A stretch of 6,172 nt of DNA from CAXXIC01 sp964534355 (GCA_964534355.1 CAZHNZ010000178.1:1-6172), one strand, 5' to 3'. Numbered from the stretch's first letter, positions 1 through 6,172 are shown. Program-made: numbers and translations. The notes: generated by a model not told the origin, from the letters alone.

Positions 1-80
1 GGATCTGATGCTGTGATATTAAAGTTGTAACTTGTACTTAAAGCACCATCTGTAGGTCCTGTAATACTTGGAGCATTTAC
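1..80 (-). repeat. Composite module, copy 3, cut by the window edge
   Basis: From residue 1557 the sequence restarts with VNAPSITGPTDGALSTSYNF and runs off the window at ...TASD plus two bases. It aligns with copy 1 at an offset of 1,824 bases, which is twice 912. The array therefore continues beyond position 1 and the total copy number cannot be known from this window. Confidence 0.9.
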
Positions 81-3000
81 TGCTGGTTTTGTTTCAGAAC
101 AACTTGCATTTGTTCCTCCATTTGCACCATTACAATTCCAAGTCCACGAAGCAGCTGTTTCAGCATTGTTTGCACCAGTTCCTGCAGAACATAGATAATG
201 AGAAGCATTACATACTCCGTTTAATGGATTTACAGTAACAGTTGCACTTCCTGTTTGGGTTTGACCAGAAGCTGAAGTACATGTGATATCAAAGACAGTA
301 GTACCAGTCAATGTTCCTGATGTAATACCAGCATTACTTGTTCCTGTCTGCCAAGCACCTCCTGCTTTTAATACTGAACAACTTGATGCATAAATGGATG
401 ACCAGCTAATTGTTGAGTTTGAATTGTAAGCAATAGTCGATGGAGTTGCTGTAATAGTTACACTTGGTCGTACATATACAACAATTGATGCTGTATTGTT
501 TCCTGCAACATTAGTACATGTAAGTAAGAATGTTGTATCGCTTGTAAGAGCTCCTGTTGTAACTGCTGATCCACTTGTACCTGTCTGCCATGCTCCCCCA
601 TTCTTAGTTACTGAACAACTTGTTGCGTCAAAAGATGACCAAGTAATAGTCGAAGCACCATTGTAATTTACTACATTACCACCATTGCTAATTGAAATAG
701 CAGGAATAGTATGCATTGTAATTGCATAAACTGAAGACCAGCTTGAAGTTCTTCCATCTGATGTAACAGTACGAGCTTTAAAGTTTTTAACACCAGTACC
801 TGACCATTGATTTATTCCTACATATGCCCAACCGTTTGTACTTAGTGATGTTGTTGTATCTACAGTTCCGTTGTTGTCCCAGTCAATCTCATATTTAACG
901 GTATAGCCTGCTGGGTCTGTTCCTGCAATATTAAAGTTGTAGTATGTATTAATTGCACCATCAGTAGCTCCTGTAATTGTTGGAGCGTTTGGTGCTGGTT
1001 TTGTTTCGCTACACGAAGCATTTGAACCACCATTTGCACCATTACAATTCCAAGTCCAATTTGCTGCATCTTCTGCACTGTTTGCTGTTGTACCAGCAGC
1101 ACAGTTATAGTGAGTTGCGCTACATGATCCGTTTAGTGTGGCGACGTTTACGGTAACATTTGCTGTTTGAGACTGACCTGAGCCAGAAGTACATGTTGCC
1201 ACAAATGCAGTATTAGCTATAAGTGCACCAGTATTTACTGAAGTACCACTTGTGCCCGTTTGCCACGCACTTCCACCTTTCGTTACACTACAACTTGAAG
1301 CGTACGATGAAGACCATGTTATAGCAGAGGCTGCATTGTATGAAACATTTGTTGGAGATGCTGAAATACTTACACTTGGTCGTACATAAACGATAGTTGA
1401 TGCGGTATTGTTACCAGCAACATTAGTACAGGTAAGTAAGAATGTTGCATCTGCAGTAAGAGCACCAGTTGCTACTGCTGCACCACTTGTTCCTGTCTGC
1501 CAAGCTCCTCCATTTTTTGTTACAGAGCAGCTTGTTGCATCACCCGAACTCCAAGTAACTGTCGTTGCAGCATTGTAATCTACAACACTAGAACCAACAG
1601 AGATTGAAGCAGTAGGAACTACGTGAATATTGATTGCAAAAGTTGAAGACCATGCTGAGGTACGGCCATCTGATGTTACTGTTCTAGCTTTGAAATATTT
1701 AAGGCCTGTACCTCCCCAACTGTTTGCCCAAGCATATGTCCAACCACTTGTACTTAGTGATGTTGTTGTATCGACAGTACCATTATTATCTGTATCAATA
1801 GCATATTGGACAGTATAACCTTCTGGATCAGTAGCTGAGATGTTGAAGTTATAGCTTGTGCTTAATGCACCATCTGTAGGTCCTGTAATACTTGGAGCAT
1901 TTGGTGTTGCTTTTGATTTAGAACAAGAAGCATTAGTACCATTATTTGAACCGTTACAAGACCAGTAGTAATACGAGGAGTCGTCGGCAGTATCACTGAA
2001 ACTTCCTGCTGTACATGTATTGAGTGAAGCACTACATGCACCATTTACTTTTGCAATCTGACAACTTGCGGTTGATCCACCATTACTACCTGTACAGTTC
2101 CAATTATTGTAACTTGCATCATCTGCTGTATCACTGAATGAACCTGTTGTACAACCATTGATTGAACCGCTACAGCTACCATTAACTTGAGCAATAGAAC
2201 AATTTGCTGTAGTACCGTTATTAGAACCAACACAATTCCAATTTGCGTACCCACCAGAGTCTGCTGTGTCTGAGAATGTTCCAACAGAACATGTATTATA
2301 CGATGCACTACATGCACCATTTACTTTAGCAATAGAGCATCCTGCAGTTGTACCACCATAACTACCTGTACAACTCCAATTATTGTAACTTGCATCATCT
2401 GCGGTATCACTAAATGATCCTGTCGTGCAACCATTAATTGATCCACTACAAGTACCATTGATTTGAGCAATAGAACAATTTGCTGTACTACCGTTGCTTG
2501 ACCCAACGCAATCCCATCTAGCATAACCACCAGAGTCGGCGGTATCTGAAAATGATCCAGATGAACAAGTATTATATCCGCCGCAAGAACCATTTACTTT
2601 AGCAACAGAACATCCTGTACTTGAACCACCATAGCTTCCATTGCAATTCCAATAGTTATAATTTGAATCATCTGCAGTATCTTGAAAAGTCCCAGCAGTA
2701 CATGCATTTATTGTTCCACTACAAGAACCATTGATTTGAGCTAAAGTACAACTTGCTGTTGTACCATTATTTGATCCAACACAGCTCCATCTAGCATATC
2801 CCCCGGAATCAGCTACATCAGAAAAAGTTCCAACAGAACAAGCATTATACCCACCACAAGAACCATTTACTTTAGCAATCTGACATCCAGCCGTTGATCC
2901 ATTATTAATACCAAGACAATTCCAATAGTTATAATTTGAATCATCAGCTACATCAGAGAAGCTACCCGCATTACAACTATTAATTGAGCCGCCACAAGAT

Positions 3001-4748
3001 CCATTTGTTTTGGCAATTTGACAGTATGGACTAGAACCACCGTAAGTACCATAGCACCACCAGTTGTTATAGCTTGAATCATCAGCTGCATCGCCAAAAG
3101 ATCCGGAAGAACAGCTATTTACTGAACCTCCACAAGATCCATTTGTTTGTGCAATGGTACAATTTGCTGTCATTCCACCATTGTTACAATCCCATCTTGC
3201 ATAACCTCCCGAGTCAGCAGTATCAGAAAATGATCCAACAGAACATGAATTATAACCTCCACAAACTGGCATAAGAACAGAGCATTGAGGAGAATATAAA
3301 TTCCCATAGTTACCTCCATTAACATAACAGTACCAGTAATAATAAGTACCATTTGAAGACTGAGAAGTAGAGACTCCCTGAGCACACGTGTTTGCATTTG
3401 ATCCACAAGCACCCTTAGGCACTGCAGCGTCAGTATAACCACCACCACAGGAACCATTACATCTCCATCTAACATTATATGTATCATCTGCTAAATCTTG
3501 ATAAGTACCAAGAGAACAAGTATCTAAAAAGTTTGCGCTAATAGCACCACCAACAGCTGGTTTTGCTGAAGAACAATTAGCAGTACTACCACCATTAGTA
3601 CCTATACAATCCCAATTGTAAGTACAAGAACCATCTGCAGTATCTGAAACAGATCCAGCACTGCAAGTATTAGTCGATCCACCACAAGACCCATTAGTCT
3701 TTGCAACAGAGCATGTTGCTGTCGAACCACAACCTGCTGGCGAACTAACACAAATCCAATCAGAAGTCCCCGTATTGTCAGCAATGTCCTGGAATGAACC
3801 TGCACTACAAGTATTGTTTGTTGAACTACATGAACCATTAGTTGTAGGAATGGCTGCCGTACAATTTGCGCTTGAGCCATTAGTTGTGTTACCTAGACAA
3901 TCCCAACGATAAAAACAACTAGCATCTGCAGTATCACTTACTGTACCAGATGAACATGTATTAGCTGATCCACCACAAGACCCATTTCCATACGCACATG
4001 TAGGAGAAGAGCTACCACCATTAATACCAGCACAATACCAATAATAAAGGCCATTACCACTAGCTATAGTCGAAAGAGTACCGGCGGAACAAGAATTTGG
4101 GGAAGAATTATTACAAACTCCATTAATAGCTGTTGCAGTACCTTGACATGATGCATTAGTACCGTTATTTATACCATTACACATCCATCTTACATATGTA
4201 TCGTCAGCAATATCAGAGAATGAACCTGAAGAACAAGTATTATTACTTCCACCGCAGACTCCATTAGTCTTTGCTAAAGAACAACTTCCATTTACAGTAC
4301 AGCCATATCCAGTGCAATAACAATTCCATAAATTATAAGAAGCATCATCAGTTATATCAGAAAACGAACCACTAGAACAACCATTTACAACAGAATTATT
4401 GCAAACACCATTAACAATTGGATCATACATGGAGCAATTGACTGGTGCAACACAACCAGGACTATCGTAAGCGTTACAATTCCAATACATCCACCCACCA
4501 CTTCTATATGTCCCAGAGTAATATCCAACATTACAAGAATTTGTTCCGCTTGGTCCGCAAACAGGATATTGTGGAGATGGGTTACACGCCGCCTCAGCTA
4601 TTTCAACAATTTTATCAGTTGAAGACTTGTTTGAACCAACGAAAGCAAATCTTGAACTATTTTTTTCAATTACCAAAAAACTAGAAACAATCAAAAAGAT
4701 TGTAGCAATAATCTGAATTGAAATCTTTATCATTTTTCTAGTTTTCAT
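1..4748 (-). CDS. Giant secreted cysteine-rich/Ig-like repeat surface protein, C-terminus beyond the window
   Basis: One open frame of 1,582 full codons runs from ATG at 4748 to the window edge without a stop. It is therefore a partial gene. Seen: a basic start (KTRKMIK) and hydrophobic stretch at residues 9-27; about 19 tandem four-cysteine repeats at 63-948; then 304-residue modules at 949-1252 and 1253-1556 and the start of a third at 1557. Each module holds a PKD/cadherin-like domain, two Ig-like domains with paired cysteines, and one cysteine-rich unit. Cysteines number roughly 80, so the protein must fold outside the cytoplasm in an oxidising setting. The start is chosen because its ATG overlaps the upstream stop (ATGA); the next in-frame ATG at 4733 (residue 6) is possible. 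No enzymatic motif is visible. Such Ig/Cys-repeat giants are known as surface proteins of Patescibacteria. Adhesin or stalk function is inference. Confidence 0.93.
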   Translation of the reverse strand, partial: MKTRKMIKISIQIIATIFLIVSSFLVIEKNSSRFAFVGSNKSSTDKIVEIAEAACNPSPQYPVCGPSGTNSCNVGYYSGTYRSGGWMYWNCNAYDSPGCVAPVNCSMYDPIVNGVCNNSVVNGCSSGSFSDITDDASYNLWNCYCTGYGCTVNGSCSLAKTNGVCGGSNNTCSSGSFSDIADDTYVRWMCNGINNGTNASCQGTATAINGVCNNSSPNSCSAGTLSTIASGNGLYYWYCAGINGGSSSPTCAYGNGSCGGSANTCSSGTVSDTADASCFYRWDCLGNTTNGSSANCTAAIPTTNGSCSSTNNTCSAGSFQDIADNTGTSDWICVSSPAGCGSTATCSVAKTNGSCGGSTNTCSAGSVSDTADGSCTYNWDCIGTNGGSTANCSSAKPAVGGAISANFLDTCSLGTYQDLADDTYNVRWRCNGSCGGGYTDAAVPKGACGSNANTCAQGVSTSQSSNGTYYYWYCYVNGGNYGNLYSPQCSVLMPVCGGYNSCSVGSFSDTADSGGYARWDCNNGGMTANCTIAQTNGSCGGSVNSCSSGSFGDAADDSSYNNWWCYGTYGGSSPYCQIAKTNGSCGGSINSCNAGSFSDVADDSNYNYWNCLGINNGSTAGCQIAKVNGSCGGYNACSVGTFSDVADSGGYARWSCVGSNNGTTASCTLAQINGSCSGTINACTAGTFQDTADDSNYNYWNCNGSYGGSSTGCSVAKVNGSCGGYNTCSSGSFSDTADSGGYARWDCVGSSNGSTANCSIAQINGTCSGSINGCTTGSFSDTADDASYNNWSCTGSYGGTTAGCSIAKVNGACSASYNTCSVGTFSDTADSGGYANWNCVGSNNGTTANCSIAQVNGSCSGSINGCTTGSFSDTADDASYNNWNCTGSNGGSTASCQIAKVNGACSASLNTCTAGSFSDTADDSSYYYWSCNGSNNGTNASCSKSKATPNAPSITGPTDGALSTSYNFNISATDPEGYTVQYAIDTDNNGTVDTTTSLSTSGWTYAWANSWGGTGLKYFKARTVTSDGRTSAWSSTFAINIHVVPTASISVGSSVVDYNAATTVTWSSGDATSCSVTKNGGAWQTGTSGAAVATGALTADATFLLTCTNVAGNNTASTIVYVRPSVSISASPTNVSYNAASAITWSSSYASSCSVTKGGSAWQTGTSGTSVNTGALIANTAFVATCTSGSGQSQTANVTVNVATLNGSCSATHYNCAAGTTANSAEDAANWTWNCNGANGGSNASCSETKPAPNAPTITGATDGAINTYYNFNIAGTDPAGYTVKYEIDWDNNGTVDTTTSLSTNGWAYVGINQWSGTGVKNFKARTVTSDGRTSSWSSVYAITMHTIPAISISNGGNVVNYNGASTITWSSFDATSCSVTKNGGAWQTGTSGSAVTTGALTSDTTFLLTCTNVAGNNTASIVVYVRPSVTITATPSTIAYNSNSTISWSSIYASSCSVLKAGGAWQTGTSNAGITSGTLTGTTVFDITCTSASGQTQTGSATVTVNPLNGVCNASHYLCSAGTGANNAETAASWTWNCNGANGGTNASCSETKPAVNAPSITGPTDGALSTSYNFNITASD
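81..992 (-). repeat. Composite 304-aa module, copy 2 (912 bp)
   Basis: The copy covers residues 1253-1556 with the same order of domains as copy 1: PKD/cadherin-like 1253-1348, Ig-like 1349-1427, Ig-like 1428-1507, cysteine-rich unit 1510-1556. It is offset from copy 1 by exactly 912 bases with no insertion or deletion in register. In the first Ig domain roughly 58 of 69 residues are identical between copies by hand comparison. The loop DTDNNGTVD of copy 1 reads DWDNNGTVD here. Confidence 0.92.
858..884 (-). other. Candidate calcium-binding loop DxDNNGxxD, copy 2
   Basis: Residues 1289-1297 read DWDNNGTVD at the position equivalent to the copy 1 loop. All the acidic and Asn/Gly positions are kept while the second residue changes from Thr to Trp, which supports selection on the loop pattern. 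Confidence 0.6.
993..1904 (-). repeat. Composite 304-aa module, copy 1 (912 bp)
   Basis: The copy covers residues 949-1252. In order it holds: a PKD/cadherin-like domain (949-1044; starts PNAPSITGPTDG and contains DTDNNGTVD and TSDGRTSAWSS); Ig-like domain 1 (1045-1123); Ig-like domain 2 (1124-1203); and one cysteine-rich unit (1206-1252). The two Ig-like domains resemble each other (YNAA...TWSS..A(T/S)SCSVTK...AWQTGTSG...TGAL....F..TCT), so the pair is itself an internal duplication. Each Ig domain has a Cys pair placed for an intradomain disulfide. The TWSS...SC...LTC Ig type is known from bacterial surface proteins. Confidence 0.92.
1770..1796 (-). other. Candidate calcium-binding loop DxDNNGxxD, copy 1
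   Basis: Residues 985-993 read DTDNNGTVD, following QYAI in the PKD/cadherin-like domain. The spacing D-x-D-N-N-G-x-x-D matches the loop found in thrombospondin type 3, dockerin and EF-hand-like calcium sites. Calcium binding is inferred from the motif only. Confidence 0.6.
1905..4562 (-). repeat. Tandem array of about 19 four-cysteine repeats (42-50 aa each)
   Basis: The array covers residues 63-948. The consensus is NGxC, a second Cys 5-7 residues later, then (A/S)GxFxDxAD, an aromatic/Asn patch, WxC, then GxxxGxxAxC and a linker such as xAKV or xAQI. Four conserved cysteines suggest two disulfides per unit, with an invariant Trp two residues before the third. Clear units begin at residues 113, 162, 209, 255, 304, 352, 399, 445, 494, 536, 582, 628, 673, 719, 764, 810, 856 and 902; a degenerate first unit lies at 63-112. 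The early units carry extra cysteines (for example WNCYC in the unit at 113). The unit at 399 lacks the usual first cysteine. I cannot name a domain family for this repeat. Confidence 0.93.
2046..2867 (-). repeat. Three tandem A/B super-repeats (273, 273 and 276 bp)
   Basis: Within the cysteine array, residues 628-718, 719-809 and 810-901 form three dimers. The A unit carries DSGGYAxW and ends in AQ; the B unit carries DDxxYNxW and ends in AKV. The B units at 764 and 856 match at 40 of 46 residues by hand comparison. A 24-residue identical stretch between them contains 8 synonymous codon differences, so the copies are not very recent duplicates. Confidence 0.88.
4668..4748 (-). other. N-terminal export signal or signal-anchor of the giant protein
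   Basis: The segment encodes residues 1-27: a basic n-region (K2, R4, K5, K8), then ISIQIIATIFLIVSSFLVI as a hydrophobic core of about 19 residues. No clean AxA cleavage site follows; the next residues are EKNSSRFAFVGS. It may be cleaved near residues 35-39 or kept as an uncleaved N-terminal anchor. The sequence does not decide between these. Confidence 0.75.
4745..4748 (-). promoter_or_regulatory. ATGA stop/start overlap coupling the two genes
   Basis: On the minus strand the bases read ATGA. ATG (4748-4746) starts the giant protein and TGA (4747-4745) ends the 456-residue protein. No convincing Shine-Dalgarno sequence precedes this ATG (upstream bases are AAGTTTAAAATAAA), so re-initiation by the terminating ribosome is the likely way it is translated. 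This overlap also decides the start codon of the giant gene. Confidence 0.85.
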
Positions 4749-6115
4749 TTTATTTTAAACTTAAGGCTATTATTTCTAAACAAGTATGAAACTGCAAATA
4801 AAATTATAATTATTAAAATAGAAATTAAATATCTTATCTTTAAATCTATTTTATTTATTATGTCTTGCACATCTTTAACTAAATTATTACTATCCATTTT
4901 ATTCCACGCCACTACAGATTCTTGATCAAAGCTCCTCGCTACAATTTCAAGGGAAGCATCCCTTGAATCTACTCCAGAAATAAATGGATATTCAAACGGT
5001 ATCACATCATCGTTAGAAATTTTTTCATCAACTTTTTCGAAAACAATATTTCCATTTTTATCAATTACTTTTAGTGAAATTGATGTTGGGGTATTTTTAT
5101 TTTTGTTTTGTATACATGCAAACGCTATATATTTTGTACCCTTAAATATTGGAAATCTAGGACTCTTATTTTTATTTATTAAAGAAGGATCTCCAAGTGT
5201 TAAACCAAAGTTTAAAAATCTAGGAGTATTAATATCTTTCTTTTCCCATCTTAAAATATCAAATACATGCATATCATTATTCTCAATATCTATCAATGAG
5301 TGATATTTATCTGAAGGAGGAATAGGGGCGGACAGATAAACTGGAGTCTTACTATTACCCTTAATTATCTTTATTGTAGTAGTGCTATATAGTAATCCAT
5401 CTTCATCGAATCTCCCGTATTTATACACTTTCCATATTAGATTAACTTCTTTATCGTACTTGCTAACATTTTTTACAATTATCTTATTTGAAATAGTACT
5501 GGCACTACTATTCAAAACAAAATCGGATCCATTTATATAATCTTTATTATCTATTTGTTTTCCTTCATCTTCAATATATAGTTCAGAAATATATGGTAAA
5601 CCTTCAACTCTAAAATATGCAAAATCATCCGCCTCCACTATTTTTGAAAAATCATTAACCACATTTATTCCATTTGTAACTAAATATATATCTATTCTAT
5701 AATCACCGCTTGTAGTTGTTGCAGAGCTTTGCCATTCAAAATCAATTTTTGTAGTAGTTGCTGGCAATAAATCATATGAATTACTAGACAAATTAATTGC
5801 AACCAATCTACCATTATCAACATCCTTCTTAACAGGACGATCATAAATATAGACCTTTGAAAGAATATGTGTATTTTTGTATATAACAGGAGATAGATTA
5901 GAAATATTCAAGCTTGTAAATAATTTGTTGCCAGCTTTAATAGTCTCATAATCCTTTTTCTCAAATCTAGATGTTAAAGACTCCTTAACCAAAGAGGTTT
6001 TACAAATGGAATCAGAATCTTTTTGCATCTCTTGTGCAAGTGCAAAAAAAGGCGCAAATAAAAAGTTAGTAAGCAAAAATAGAATAAAACTGGTGCGTTT
6101 CATATATATAAACAT
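4745..6115 (-). CDS. Exported, C-terminally membrane-anchored beta-rich protein of unknown function (456 aa)
   Basis: I do not recognise a named family. Residues 5-27 form a typical signal peptide (MKRT, a Phe/Leu-rich core, then ALA before Q28). Residues 429-446 are a single transmembrane helix followed by a lysine-containing tail (SLKFKIK), giving type I topology with about 400 residues outside. The exported part looks like two or three beta-sandwich segments at roughly 66-165, 175-290 and 300-415. The first carries a LPATTTKIDFEW...GDYRIDIYL pattern reminiscent of CARDB/Ig-like domains; this is pattern resemblance only. Mature cysteines are just C38 and C334, in sharp contrast to the neighbour. 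Two starts are possible: ATG 6115 (used here) and ATG 6103, which gives a cleaner signal peptide and fits the TATAAT box better. The TGA stop overlaps the next gene's ATG, so the two products are probably made together and may act together at the cell surface. Confidence 0.9.
   Translation of the reverse strand: MFIYMKRTSFILFLLTNFLFAPFFALAQEMQKDSDSICKTSLVKESLTSRFEKKDYETIKAGNKLFTSLNISNLSPVIYKNTHILSKVYIYDRPVKKDVDNGRLVAINLSSNSYDLLPATTTKIDFEWQSSATTTSGDYRIDIYLVTNGINVVNDFSKIVEADDFAYFRVEGLPYISELYIEDEGKQIDNKDYINGSDFVLNSSASTISNKIIVKNVSKYDKEVNLIWKVYKYGRFDEDGLLYSTTTIKIIKGNSKTPVYLSAPIPPSDKYHSLIDIENNDMHVFDILRWEKKDINTPRFLNFGLTLGDPSLINKNKSPRFPIFKGTKYIAFACIQNKNKNTPTSISLKVIDKNGNIVFEKVDEKISNDDVIPFEYPFISGVDSRDASLEIVARSFDQESVVAWNKMDSNNLVKDVQDIINKIDLKIRYLISILIIIILFAVSYLFRNNSLKFKIK
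4778..4831 (-). other. C-terminal transmembrane helix of the 456-aa protein
   Basis: The segment encodes residues 429-446, a run of Ile, Leu, Val, Phe and Tyr with no charge, including IIII. It is bounded by R428 on one side and R447 on the other. The tail holds three lysines, which favours a cytoplasmic C-terminus. There is no LPxTG motif, so this is a membrane anchor rather than a sortase signal. Confidence 0.88.
6035..6115 (-). other. Signal peptide of the 456-aa protein
   Basis: The segment encodes residues 1-27. A short basic region (K6, R7) is followed by a Phe/Leu-rich hydrophobic core. An ALA cleavage box (residues 25-27) precedes Q28. Sec export with signal peptidase I cleavage is expected. 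The four residues before M5 (MFIY) are not needed for the signal and may not be translated. Confidence 0.85.
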
Positions 6116-6119
6116 TATA
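6114..6119 (-). promoter_or_regulatory. Candidate -10 box (TATAAT) of the two-gene operon
   Basis: The minus strand reads TATAAT, a perfect sigma-70-type -10 hexamer, and its last two bases are the AT of ATG 6115. No good -35 hexamer is seen at 16-18 bases upstream. Transcription from it would begin near 6107, after the 6115 start but just before ATG 6103. If this box is used, the real start is 6103 with a leader of only a few bases. In AT-rich DNA such a hexamer can also arise by chance. Confidence 0.4.
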
Positions 6120-6172
6120 CAACAAAAAGATAGTAAAAGGATTAATTCAAATAGTTTATGGGTATAATAATT
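6116..6172. other. Upstream non-coding region with AT-rich promoter-like sequence
   Basis: These 57 bases lie before the first gene. Besides the TATAAT touching the start codon, bases 6163-6168 read TATAAT on the plus strand, and 6169-6164 read TATTAT on the minus strand. The first could serve a divergent gene outside the window, the second an alternative operon promoter with a leader of roughly 40-55 bases. Neither has a clear -35 partner. No Shine-Dalgarno sequence is seen ahead of ATG 6115 or ATG 6103. Confidence 0.35.

Noticed and set aside
2045..2593. Two adjacent minus-strand open frames of 90-91 residues with similar His/Val/Leu/Gln-rich products
   Set aside because: They are another reading frame of the A/B repeats of the giant gene. 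Their similar lengths only mirror the 273-276-bp period.
860..3880. Further minus-strand frames at 860-1102, 1862-2044, 3170-3487 and 3602-3880
   Set aside because: All lie within the continuous giant frame in a different phase and have low-complexity Gln/Val/Leu/His products with no domain pattern.
2046..4562. Regularly spaced DNA repeats that might suggest a CRISPR array
   Set aside because: The repeats are coding, stay in frame, are about 138 bp long, and differ mainly by synonymous changes. There are no short identical repeats with unique spacers.
4727..4748. Recoded TGA (as Gly or Trp), which would extend the 456-residue protein past the ATGA overlap
   Set aside because: The giant frame has no in-frame TGA in 1,582 codons although Gly and Trp are common. 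Reading through would add only six residues before a TAA. The standard bacterial code fits.
1..4748. Possible frameshift or pseudogene within the repeats
   Set aside because: Every codon was read in one phase from 4748 to position 3. Cysteine spacing and domain motifs continue without a break.
1630..5303. Plus-strand open frames at 1630-1818, 3074-3274, 4445-4684 and 5103-5303
   Set aside because: They are antisense to well-supported coding sequence, have no ribosome site or recognisable product, and are of a length expected by chance.
6163..6168. Plus-strand TATAAT as a promoter for a divergent gene
   Set aside because: No -35 partner is visible and no plus-strand gene is present in the last bases of the window, so it is mentioned only as a possibility within the upstream region.

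Overview
The window holds two convergently organised surface-protein genes, both read from the minus strand, plus a 57-base upstream region. There are no RNA genes, no CRISPR array, no insertion sequence and no metabolic gene. The domain types are extremely repetitive bacterial Ig-like domains of the TWSS..ATSC...LTC type, combined with short NGxC...WxC...AxC cysteine repeats. That mix, together with low-GC DNA and no clear Shine-Dalgarno sites, fits a Candidate Phyla Radiation (Patescibacteria) genome, probably Parcubacteria-like. This assignment is an inference from protein style; no taxonomic marker gene is present. UGA is not recoded: the large frame has 1,582 codons without an in-frame TGA although it is rich in Gly and Trp, and TGA is used as the stop of the upstream gene.

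Layout, in transcription order from right to left. Positions 6172-6116 are a short upstream region with a TATAAT box that touches the first start codon. Positions 6115-4745 encode a 456-residue protein that I do not recognise: signal peptide, an exported beta-rich body, and one C-terminal membrane helix. Its TGA stop overlaps the ATG of the next gene in an ATGA arrangement. From 4748 one uninterrupted frame runs to position 1 and off the window, giving at least 1,582 residues. I translated this frame codon by codon and found no stop or frameshift.

The large protein has a clear internal plan. An N-terminal hydrophobic export signal is followed by about 19 tandem cysteine-rich repeats of 42-50 residues (residues 63-948). 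These are diverse at the N-terminal end and settle into an alternating A/B pattern with a 91-92-residue super-period. From residue 949 the protein changes to a 304-residue (exactly 912-bp) composite module: a PKD/cadherin-like domain with a DxDNNGxxD loop, two Ig-like domains, and one cysteine-rich unit. Two full copies and the start of a third lie in the window, in perfect register.

The most likely picture is a two-gene, translationally coupled operon for a very large, disulfide-rich, filamentous cell-surface protein and a membrane-anchored exported partner. A role in adhesion or host contact is inferred from architecture only.
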